From contig CALDJN010000046.1 in the NCBI GenBank assembly GCA_937901695.1, positions 1 to 13,229 of the forward strand: a stretch of DNA of 13,229 nucleotides. Reading direction: 5' to 3'. The notes beneath the pieces are model-generated. The model saw nothing but the letters and a program-made list of their open reading frames with translations, did not search any database and was not told where the DNA came from. Positions 7,502 through 13,229 of the stretch are shown here, piece after piece. Position 1 is the first letter of the stretch, and each line of letters opens with the position of its first letter. Origin of the DNA: an uncultured Anaerocolumna sp. (lineage in GTDB: Bacteria; Bacillota; Clostridia; Lachnospirales; Lachnospiraceae). The position numbers and the translations under genes are program-made.

Positions 7502-7622
7502 TTTTCCCTCCAAAATTTTTAACATCTGTTTTCACGTTTGCAACCGGCAAAAGATAATCATCAAAGTCATCATATATTTTTCCACCACAAGTGCCGTCAA
7601 AACTAATATTTAGGACTCCCAT
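7494..7622 (-). CDS. 42-codon frame overlapping the pyrophosphatase-like gene
   Basis: From ATG 7622 the frame encodes MGVLNISFDGTCGGKIYDDF followed by 22 more residues with a balanced, protein-like composition, ending in a TAG that overlaps the next ATG (ATGAATAG). The downstream gene's ribosome binding site lies inside this frame. No ribosome binding site precedes ATG 7622 and an in-frame stop sits four codons upstream, so this may be the preserved 3' end of a truncated gene once coupled to its neighbour. The protein is not recognised. Confidence 0.4.
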   Translation of the reverse strand: MGVLNISFDGTCGGKIYDDFDDYLLPVANVKTDVKNFGGKNE

Positions 7623-7843
7623 CAATTGTAATTAAGTATATAAAGGTTATACCTCAATTTACCAATTATTCAATTCCTTTTTATATTAATTAAAATTTCT
7701 TCTACTATTCTATTTCATAACACTCTTTATAGCTGGAATGTGTTAAAGCAATATTTTTATAAATATTTTATAAAAGTAAAGTACAGTATACAAAAGACTG
7801 CATAGGGTAACGGTCTGATGGGTTATACTGCCCGTCAGATTTT
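7623..7843. other. AT-rich gap before the mosaic region
   Basis: No gene is seen. The first 180 bases are very AT-rich; from about 7795 the base composition shifts abruptly to the higher GC of the remnants that follow, marking a likely junction near 7790. Confidence 0.4.
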
Positions 7844-8041
7844 CTATGTAATATTCATCTTTTCGCTGGTGGCTTCCATGGTCGTAACTAAAAATCCAGC
7901 ACCTGCTGCTTATCATCAAAGCTGCCGATTTTACGTGTGCCCAAGTAGCCGAAGAAATCTGCTGTACCTGTTCTGGGCAGATGATGTCTACCTTCAAGTC
8001 TGCAATCTCTTTGATAAGGGCTTGCTTGCGGATGTCCCCTA
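7844..8041 (-). pseudogene. Interrupted minus-strand reading frame, unrecognised
   Basis: Read on the minus strand, three frames each give protein-like text in turn: DIRKQALIKEIADLKVDIIC then PEQVQQISSATWAHVKSA in one frame, FDDKQQVLDF in the next, and LVTTMEATSEKMNIT ending in a TAG (7844-7846) in the third. Restoring single bases near 7918 and 7892 would join them. GC content is well above the AT-rich neighbours. It looks like the 3' end of a decayed gene, abutting the protease remnant at about 8040. I do not recognise the family, and the plus-strand frame here (7818 onward) could be an alternative reading. Confidence 0.35.
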
Positions 8042-8479
8042 CCTGGTAATCTTATTATCGGTGGCTTGGAGGAAGCTGGCTGGATGTATATATTGCAGCC
8101 TGAGCTTGACAAAAAATATGGCTTTGTTTTATCTTCTGTTTCTGTTGGAATCATTTGGGCTTTATGGCATATCCCTCTTTTCTTCATTCCGGGGACGAAT
8201 CACGGAGAGGGACTCATTAACTTTTGGATGTTTGCAGTTCAACTCATTGCATTTCGGTTTTTCAACGGGGCAATCTACAAAATATCAGGAAAAGGCTGTG
8301 TGTTTATGTGCGTATTATTCCACACCATGTTCAATGCGGCATCCCCTACCTTCGGCACTATGACTATGACTTGGGCGGGAACAATTGCCGCAAATGCTGT
8401 GATTATTCTTATTTCAATTGTAACCGTTGTGATATACGGCAAAAAGAACAGGCAACGGCATTTGAAGTGGCAACGCTGA
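8018..8479 (+). pseudogene. CPBP (CAAX-like) membrane protease, 5'-truncated
   Basis: CPBP (PF02517) proteins are intramembrane metalloproteases related to eukaryotic CAAX processing enzymes; in bacteria several act in bacteriocin immunity. Similarity begins at about 8045 with GNLIIGGLEEAGW, continues ILQPELDKKYGFVLSSVSVG, then IIWALWHIPLFFIPG (motif 2 His) and CVLFHTMFNA (motif 3 His/Asn). The 100 or so residues normally ahead of motif 1 are absent and replaced by unrelated sequence; there is no start codon with a ribosome binding site (only TTG 8066 inside motif 1). Motif 1 is usually EExxxR, but here EEAGWM has Met for Arg, a likely one-base AGG to ATG change. The C-terminal helix and a basic tail are intact. 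Truncation plus the lost arginine make activity very unlikely. Confidence 0.75.
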
Positions 8480-8713
8480 CAAAGCGTATACTATACTTTG
8501 CTTTGCAAAGTCGTGTGCCAGGGGCAGCCTCCATGCAGAGTTATTTTCCAGTTGGTCTCCCACTTTGTGGAATATGCCTGTGGTTATTATATGATAAAGC
8601 AATATTTGATGAAAACAGGTAAAACTATTCAGGTAAAACTATTATTGAAGCTGCACTGCACCTGCAGAAGAAATTCAGAGAGAGGTTGAGGATTCTTGGA
8701 ATGAATAGAGCTG
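8480..8713. other. Remnant sequence with a tandem 14-bp repeat
   Basis: After the protease stop the GC-richer sequence continues to about 8570. Reading frames on both strands (for example YALSA and HDFAKQS on the minus strand, IIEAALHLQKKFRE on the plus strand) look like scraps of genes but none is recognised or complete. CAGGTAAAACTATT is repeated in tandem at 8616-8629 and 8630-8643. No intact gene is supported. Confidence 0.35.
8616..8643. repeat. Tandem duplication of 14 bp
   Basis: CAGGTAAAACTATT occurs twice head to tail (8616-8629 and 8630-8643) with no mismatch. A perfect, unexpanded duplication of this size suggests a recent slippage event in non-functional DNA. Confidence 0.7.
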
Positions 8714-8745
8714 TAGTGAAATGAACCACTCTGTTCATTTCACTA
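8714..8745 (-). terminator. 13-bp hairpin on the ATPase stop codon
   Basis: TAGTGAAATGAAC (8714-8726) and GTTCATTTCACTA (8733-8745) form a perfect 13-bp stem with a six-base loop. On the minus strand the first bases of the stem are the TAG stop of the ATPase gene. No U-tract follows, so it may act as a weak terminator or as an mRNA 3'-end stabiliser; an operator is also possible. Confidence 0.5.
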
Positions 8746-9597
8746 TAGAAACTCATTTTCATATGTTTTAAAAAAGTCATAATAGGTACGCACATTTTCT
8801 AAATCTGTCCAACGTTCTATTGTAACAGGATTCCTATCAAGGTTATAAATTCTTGCTCCATCCATGGAAAGCAGAAAGGGTGAATGGGTGGATATAATAA
8901 ATTGGCACCCGAAAAATCGCGCCGAATCCTCAAGGAAGCTCATTAATTCCACTTGACGCTTTGGAGAAAGACTGTTTTCCGGCTCATCCAATAAATAAAG
9001 TCCATTTTCACCGATTTTTTCAGTAAAATAAAGAAATGCACTTTCACCATTGGAATATTCACGTACATTATCAATCAATTCGCCTCTGACAAAACGTGAC
9101 TGGGTTTTACGTCTGGAGTTATTTACTTTTTTCAGCTGTTCATAGTCGGCAAGTAATTTCATTTGGAACTGGGAGTATTTTGCATCTAAATATTCACCAA
9201 ATAGTTCTTCCCGCCTCAAATCGATTCCTTCATTCAGATTACGGATATTCAGCATATAGTCAAATACATCACTGGCGATAATTCTGCTGTTTTCAGGAAT
9301 ATCTTCTCTTGCATCCATATCGCACAGGCTGACATAGTCAAGAAAGAAATTAGATTTATTATAAATGGAATCACGACAGATGCCTGTTTTTTCTGCAATA
9401 ACATTCAGTGCCGTAGACTTTCCCGAACCATTGCCTCCGTATAATATGGTAACCGGCTCGAAATCAAGCCTGCGAAGACCATGAGCAGATAGTATTTTAA
9501 AAGGATAAAAAGAATCATAACAAGTTCTTTTGATACTCATAAAAAAATTAAATTCCATGTCGGCACTGGGGAATGTAAAAGTTTTCAAATAAAGCAT
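8743..9597 (-). CDS. AAA/ABC-type ATPase (AAA_15/AAA_23-like)
   Basis: A 284-residue stand-alone ATPase with all ABC-type signatures: Walker A GGNGSGKST at 54-62, signature-like YSNGES at 181-186, Walker B LYLLDEPE at 200-207 with the catalytic Glu, and the switch histidine in ISTHSP at 235-240. The insert between Walker A and the signature (about 63-180) is alpha-helical and charged, as in the SMC/RecF/OLD group rather than transporters; no nuclease (Toprim) domain follows and there is no membrane part. Such proteins are common in Firmicutes, alone or beside phage-defence nucleases; here no partner is adjacent, so a defence role is not supported. ATG 9597 has GGAG about seven bases upstream. 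A promoter with TATAAT at 9658-9663 lies 60 bases before it and a hairpin sits on the stop codon, so the gene is probably monocistronic. Confidence 0.9.
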   Translation of the reverse strand: MLYLKTFTFPSADMEFNFFMSIKRTCYDSFYPFKILSAHGLRRLDFEPVTILYGGNGSGKSTALNVIAEKTGICRDSIYNKSNFFLDYVSLCDMDAREDIPENSRIIASDVFDYMLNIRNLNEGIDLRREELFGEYLDAKYSQFQMKLLADYEQLKKVNNSRRKTQSRFVRGELIDNVREYSNGESAFLYFTEKIGENGLYLLDEPENSLSPKRQVELMSFLEDSARFFGCQFIISTHSPFLLSMDGARIYNLDRNPVTIERWTDLENVRTYYDFFKTYENEFL

Positions 9598-9626
9598 TCT
9601 ACTCTCCTAATCTTGCTTTGGTACGC

Positions 9627-9679
9627 AATTGTAAATAATTAAATGAAGCATATGTATATTATACCTTGAATTTACAATT
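9627..9679 (-). promoter_or_regulatory. Promoter of the ATPase gene flanked by an inverted repeat
   Basis: On the minus strand a perfect -10 box TATAAT (9658-9663) lies about 60 bases before the ATPase start; the -35 region (TTTAAC at 17 bases) is weak. AATTGTAAAT (9627-9636) and ATTTACAATT (9670-9679) form a perfect 10-bp inverted repeat on either side of the -10 box. A weak -35 with a flanking inverted repeat fits a regulated promoter, but the regulator is unknown. Confidence 0.45.
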
Positions 9680-9730
9680 AGTTAAATACATTTTAACAAA
9701 GTATTGTTTATAATAAAAGGGCTGTTGTAA

Positions 9731-10045
9731 AATTGTGAACGTCTACGACCATTTTTATCAAAAAATCATGCTCCAAAAGATTCAAGAATAAATATATACT
9801 ATAGATGTACAAATAATAATATTCGGATATTTGTACGAAATACCGGAAATCAAATACCTCTGGAAGACACGGACAAGATTTGGAATAAACTTTATAAAGT
9901 AGATAAATCACGTTCCAGAGATCAAGGTGGGGTTGGTCTTGGATTAGCTCTTGTAGTAGCTATAATGAATGCACATGGTAAAGAATATGGTTTTAATAAT
10001 TTGGAAGACGGTGTAGAATTTTACTTCGATTTAACTCTTAATTAA
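9731..10045 (+). pseudogene. Sensor histidine kinase, C-terminal catalytic fragment
   Basis: The frame is open from a stop at 9728 to TAA 10043-10045 without a start codon. It encodes the ATP-binding end of a two-component sensor kinase: a worn N-box region (FLSKNHAPKD), strand NNIRIFVRNTGNQIP (G1-type box, N-T-G), then KIWNKLYKVDKSRSRDQGG and VGLGLALVVAIMNAHGK (G2 box), closing with GVEFYFDLTLN. The sensor, membrane and phospho-acceptor histidine parts are missing, so it cannot function. The pattern resembles VanS/BceS-like Firmicute kinases. No response regulator gene is present. It probably remains from a deletion whose upstream junction is near 9720. Confidence 0.8.
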
Positions 10046-10122
10046 TTCATTTACCTATAAGAGACCTAACCGTCAACCAGCGTTATTTCAATATCTGGCA
10101 AGCCAGGCGCGCTCTTATTATA

Positions 10123-10476
10123 TTATGCTTTTTTTAAGAGCTTTTTTAAAATGACTATTTCCCTGCAAACAAATAGTATATACCATAATAATATAAATAA
10201 ATCCTGATTTAGGAGCTCTATAATTACAAGTAAAGTCATTACAAAATAGAAAATAGAATTTTCCTTATATGGTTCAATTTTATACTTATATTTTCTGATT
10301 ATATATGTAACTATAAAAACAGCAAATATAAGTATCGTTAAAAAAATATGATACTTTATGTTTATTTTAACGTATCCTAGTAAAAATAAAACCCCTACTA
10401 AAATTATTTCACTTACATATTTAAAAATTAGAAAATTTCTTACTTTTAAATTTTCATGTACATTATCATTTTTCAT
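10123..10476 (-). CDS. Small four-helix membrane protein of unknown function
   Basis: The 117-residue protein has four hydrophobic segments at about 17-35, 41-60, 74-89 and 91-110, separated by short basic loops (RKYKYKIEPYK between helices 2 and 3) and ending in a lysine-rich tail, so both ends are probably cytoplasmic. AAGGA lies 11-12 bases before ATG 10476, a slightly long spacing. No family is recognised. It is 108 bases downstream of the GNAT gene on the same strand. The small hairpin CTGGC/GCCAG at 10095-10106 follows its stop. Very AT-rich codon use fits the neighbourhood. Confidence 0.6.
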   Translation of the reverse strand: MKNDNVHENLKVRNFLIFKYVSEIILVGVLFLLGYVKINIKYHIFLTILIFAVFIVTYIIRKYKYKIEPYKENSIFYFVMTLLVIIELLNQDLFILLWYILFVCREIVILKKLLKKA

Positions 10477-10584
10477 CTTCTATTCCATCCTTCTGAATTA
10501 TTCGAAAATAACGGATATTTGTTTCTCCCTTTTATTCATTATCATTATTCATTTCATTTGGTATAAACCAATTCTCACTTCTTG

Positions 10585-11100
10585 TCAAACCTGTAACCTC
10601 ATAATATTTACCATATGAGTCTTTGATGAAAAATCCATGCTAATCTCTCTTATCTTTGTATATCCTAAATTGGACCAAAAATTAAAAGCTCTATAATTAT
10701 CTTCAAGTACTCCTATCCTAAATGTCTTTGCCCCTAAACCTTTTGCCCACTCAACCAACGCTTCATGAGCCATTTTTCCTAATCCGCTACCTCTTTCCTC
10801 TGGTGCTAGAAGCATTAATCCAAGCATCCACTCTCCTATAGTTGGAAAATCTTTTATAATATCAACTATACCTACTAACTCATCAGAGTTATATACACCT
10901 AAGAGAAATTTATCATCAAAATTTTTATTAGGTGGTAAATCAGTAAATATTTTATTTATCTTTTCTTTAGATGGAAATTCACCATCACACAATATAAAAT
11001 AATCTGAACATTTCTCACAGAATTTCTCAATAATATTATTGTTATCTTTGGAAAGATGCTTTATCTTATATCCACAAATTAAATCAATTTCTTGCATCAT
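10585..11100 (-). CDS. GNAT-family N-acetyltransferase
   Basis: Transfers an acetyl group from acetyl-CoA to an amine; the substrate is unknown. The 171-residue protein has the full fold: strand FLLGVYNSDELVGIVDII (65-82), motif A around WMLGLMLLAPEERGSGLG (91-108) with the acetyl-CoA loop R-G-S-G-L-G, helix MAHEALVEWAK (110-120), and motif B FRIGVLEDNYRAFNFWSNLG (127-146), where NxxAxxFWxxxGY is the usual C-terminal signature. ATG 11100 has GGGAG eight bases upstream; a second ATG follows at once. The gene overlaps the 3' end of a broken GNAT frame by 17 bases, so it may be read from the same transcript. Nothing suggests it is itself damaged. Confidence 0.9.
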   Translation of the reverse strand: MMQEIDLICGYKIKHLSKDNNNIIEKFCEKCSDYFILCDGEFPSKEKINKIFTDLPPNKNFDDKFLLGVYNSDELVGIVDIIKDFPTIGEWMLGLMLLAPEERGSGLGKMAHEALVEWAKGLGAKTFRIGVLEDNYRAFNFWSNLGYTKIREISMDFSSKTHMVNIMRLQV

Positions 11101-11386
11101 AAATTTTCTCCCATATTGTCATAATAAATGCATCAAAGTTTTTACCATCAGCAGTTGTAATATTAAAGTTGTCACATGTTTTAAATCCTATTCTAGGATA
11201 ATAATCTGGTTCTCCTAAAATTACAATCCCTTTATATCCTTTATTTGCAGCTAGTTTCATTGTTTCTCTTAATAACAACTCTCCCACTCCACATCCCTTC
11301 TATTTAGGCTCTATACAAAAAGGTCCAAAGGTTATAATTTCATGTGTATCTGTCCCATCAACAACTTCGTCGCTTGATAAATTTCC
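11084..11386 (-). pseudogene. GNAT acetyltransferase C-terminal half with in-frame stop
   Basis: The frame opens at 11386 without a start and reads EIITFGPFCIEPK, a TAG stop at 11300-11302, then KGCGVGELLLRETMKLAANK and YYPRIGFKTCDNFNITTADG. Relatives have PEYQGKGIG here, so the stop replaces the tyrosine codon (TAT/TAC to TAG) in the acetyl-CoA loop. The N-terminal half is missing: the remnant begins exactly where the neighbouring 304-residue protein ends (11358). The tail diverges at about FDAFIMTIWEK, where the next GNAT gene begins. An ATG at 11287 could start a 67-residue remainder, but that has no complete acetyl-CoA site. Truncation at both ends plus a nonsense codon make it a clear pseudogene. 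Confidence 0.8.
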
Positions 11387-12272
11387 TTACATCATCATAA
11401 CTGTCGAATTCATGGAATATACATGGATTATATACGGATACAAAGTATTCATTTCCTGACTCATCGAACAAGATAATCTGAGGTCTAAATTCATAAAAAT
11501 CAAATTTACTTGTAGTAAAAAAGTCTTTTTTAGTAATATCTTTGATTTTCATCTTAAATTCTATTTGCTGCCCTTTAGGGATACTTATTGGCTTTGAACT
11601 ATTTAAAAGGTCGAAATTATTGAACCTAAATGATAATGATTCTAGAATGTCCTCATTTTCAAGAAATTTGTTTGTAGAATCGGAAAACCCTTCAATACTT
11701 ACCTTTTCAGGAGTTTCATATGTCTGTTTTCGAACTAAATCGTATAATGGCAAACAGTCAACAGGTTCTAATATCTCCTCGGAAGCTTCCCCACTATAGA
11801 TATATATATTTCCAATATCCACTACTTGGCTGCTTTTGTTAGAATAATTTACATCAATACTATTTATTTCTACAAACTTTGGTAAAACGTCAGCTTTATC
11901 TATATCCCATTCTAAAAATAATGTAACTGTCACTAATTTGTAAATCCAATATTTCTTGGTGACATGATCGGTTACAGTTACATCTAATTTAGGATGATTA
12001 TTAAACGTAACATTAGTAATTTCCCGTTTATCTTTAATGTCTGCAACATAGCTTAACCTTATTGAAGATGTTTCCACTACGGAATCTGGAATTGTTGGTA
12101 AATAATGCTCAACTAAGTAGCGGTAATAAATTGGCTCCTCCAATGCTAAACGTTTACGTACAATAAGAGCTGTCATTAAAAGCAGGGAAAATCCTACAAT
12201 AAGTATGAAAATATTGTTTTTAAATTTTATATGGCTTCTATTGGTTATATCATTGCCTTGAGATTTCATCAT
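11358..12272 (-). CDS. Membrane-anchored protein of unknown function
   Basis: The 304-residue protein has a short basic N-terminus, one hydrophobic helix at about 20-38 (NIFILIVGFSLLLMTALIV) followed by RKR, then some 260 soluble residues. Charge around the helix makes topology uncertain; a type II anchor with the bulk outside is likeliest. The soluble part is beta-rich, with alternating strands (VTVTDHVTKKYWIYKLVTVT, IDVNYSNKSSQVVDIGNIYI), as in immunoglobulin-like or lipoprotein-like extracellular domains. No known motif, lipobox or cell-wall sorting signal is seen. GGAGG seven bases before ATG 12272 is a strong ribosome binding site. The last residues (KFIKRRSC) lie on the junction with the acetyltransferase remnant, so the natural C-terminus may have been cut and replaced. 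Confidence 0.65.
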   Translation of the reverse strand: MMKSQGNDITNRSHIKFKNNIFILIVGFSLLLMTALIVRKRLALEEPIYYRYLVEHYLPTIPDSVVETSSIRLSYVADIKDKREITNVTFNNHPKLDVTVTDHVTKKYWIYKLVTVTLFLEWDIDKADVLPKFVEINSIDVNYSNKSSQVVDIGNIYIYSGEASEEILEPVDCLPLYDLVRKQTYETPEKVSIEGFSDSTNKFLENEDILESLSFRFNNFDLLNSSKPISIPKGQQIEFKMKIKDITKKDFFTTSKFDFYEFRPQIILFDESGNEYFVSVYNPCIFHEFDSYDDVRKFIKRRSC

Positions 12273-12454
12273 TACATTACCTCCGATATTTGCATCAAAT
12301 AAGGCTGTCTATGCATTCCAGATTACCATTATCTTCTCGATAAGGGTTGGGAAAAAAGCTATTTATAACTTGTGTGTCGGGGACAGCAGCTCTAGTGAAA
12401 GAATTTTAAAAAATGTTCTTTTATGCTCTAATATTAGAGACAGATTGGAATTTA

Positions 12455-13159
12455 TTAATCAATGTGCTTTCGTAACCAATGCCTAAATACATTCAACTGT
12501 TCATCTGTATGAAAGTAATGTTCTCCTGCATCCATAACTTCTAATCCACAACAGAATTTTTTAACAAAATAATTAATAGTTTCAAATTCACACAATTCAT
12601 CCTTAGCTCCATATATAATATCCGTATCTGTATTCCACGTATTAATTGGATGTTGTTTTACATAACAGAAATAATCCCAATACAGCTTTTGACCAATTGG
12701 TGTTTCTATCGTCAATTCCTTTTGCAAACGCTCTGGTGTTACATTAAACCATATCATCATATTTTCAATAATTCTTTCCATATTAACTACTGGTGATAAA
12801 AACAATGCCTTTTTCAACATATCATTTTGATACGCTAAAAGGCTAAAGTAAGCCCCCATACTACATGCAAACAAACTCACTTCTTTCCAATGTTCTTTTG
12901 CATAGTTCATAATTATACATAAATCACTAACGCAAAACTGTACTTTGCAAGGAGTATTATCACTTTTTCTTTCACCATGCTCTGGTAAATCGAAGCTTAA
13001 TACTTGATAACCTTTTTGAAACGCTTCTTCAGCTAAAATTTCAATTACAACATCTTCCTTATTCGACATATTTCCATGTACTGCAATAAAAAGTTTTTCA
13101 CTCTTTTCTCCCCACAAAACTGCAGGAATATTACTAATATTAAATTTATCTTTAAACAT
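12455..13159 (-). CDS. Alpha/beta hydrolase
   Basis: A 234-residue serine hydrolase, probably an esterase or peptidase-like enzyme acting in the cytoplasm; the substrate is unknown. Oxyanion strand LFIAVHGNMSNK (HG at 28-29), strand VLSFDLPEHGERK (54-66), nucleophile elbow FACSMGAYF with Ser100 (A-x-S-x-G in place of G-x-S-x-G), acid in IIYGAKDE (Asp187) and histidine in AGEHYFHTDEQ (His214, or His217) complete the triad. Length is normal for the small single-domain family. I chose ATG 13159, preceded by GGAGG four bases away; a GTG at 13195 in the same frame would add 12 residues without a ribosome binding site. A perfect 14-bp palindrome (12426-12439) lies about 20 bases past the stop. The neighbouring genes give no functional hint. 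Confidence 0.9.
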   Translation of the reverse strand: MFKDKFNISNIPAVLWGEKSEKLFIAVHGNMSNKEDVVIEILAEEAFQKGYQVLSFDLPEHGERKSDNTPCKVQFCVSDLCIIMNYAKEHWKEVSLFACSMGAYFSLLAYQNDMLKKALFLSPVVNMERIIENMMIWFNVTPERLQKELTIETPIGQKLYWDYFCYVKQHPINTWNTDTDIIYGAKDELCEFETINYFVKKFCCGLEVMDAGEHYFHTDEQLNVFRHWLRKHID

Positions 13160-13229
13160 ATTTCCTCCATAACTTGTAAAGGTAAGATTATCCACAAATA
13201 TTTATGCTTTTCTTGTTTATCATAGTAAG

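Noticed and set aside
8743..9597. ATPase as part of a phage-defence pair
   Set aside because: No nuclease, Toprim or effector gene is adjacent; both flanks are remnants. An ATPase alone does not support a defence system.
12426..12439. Perfect palindrome CTCTAATATTAGAG as a terminator of the hydrolase gene
   Set aside because: It has no loop and no U-tract; it may be chance or a binding site, but termination is not supported.
1..13229. CRISPR array, tRNA or rRNA genes
   Set aside because: No regularly spaced repeats, no cloverleaf with a T-loop GTTCRA motif and no rRNA-like segment were seen when reading both strands.

Overview
The window is about 13 kb of AT-rich DNA from a low-GC Firmicute. 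A clostridial host is likely: the codon use is AT-biased, strong GGAGG-type ribosome binding sites precede most starts, and the DNA topoisomerase III has the Bacillus/Clostridium-type Toprim motif. The species cannot be named from sequence alone. Most genes are on the minus strand. The window reads as an accessory or decaying stretch: intact small genes alternate with frameshifted or truncated ones and with long gene-free AT-rich gaps.

Layout. 1-690: a plus-strand left-handed beta-helix-like protein behind a small inverted repeat. 684-1737: about 1 kb without a convincing gene, holding short direct repeats and perhaps remains of an insertion sequence end. 1738-4128: topB with a good sigma-A promoter and a long leader containing a 30-nt palindrome. 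4169-4731: a GNAT acetyltransferase split by a one-base slip in an A run. 5250-5985: a promoter and operator-like inverted repeat, a broken XRE-type regulator gene and an intact four-helix membrane protein, a typical regulator/membrane pair. 6032-6065: a hairpin between convergent genes, next to a short GC-rich patch. 6205-7622: a minus-strand group of a 42-codon reading frame, a pyrophosphatase-like protein with an altered metal motif, and a very regular seven-bladed beta-propeller.

7800-8710 has visibly higher GC than its surroundings and is a patchwork of remnants: an interrupted minus-strand frame, a 5'-truncated CPBP (CAAX-like) membrane protease lacking its motif-1 arginine, and unrecognised pieces. 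8743-9597 is an intact ABC-type AAA ATPase with its own promoter and a hairpin on its stop codon. 9731-10045 is the catalytic end of a sensor histidine kinase without its front. 10123-13159 holds a small membrane protein, an intact GNAT acetyltransferase, a broken GNAT fragment, a membrane-anchored protein of unknown function and an alpha/beta hydrolase, all on the minus strand.

How they work together: no complete pathway or defence system is evident. The only credible functional units are the XRE/membrane-protein cassette (regulator broken) and the propeller/pyrophosphatase-like pair. At least five genes are broken, so the region probably collects and loses horizontally acquired genes; that last point is inference.
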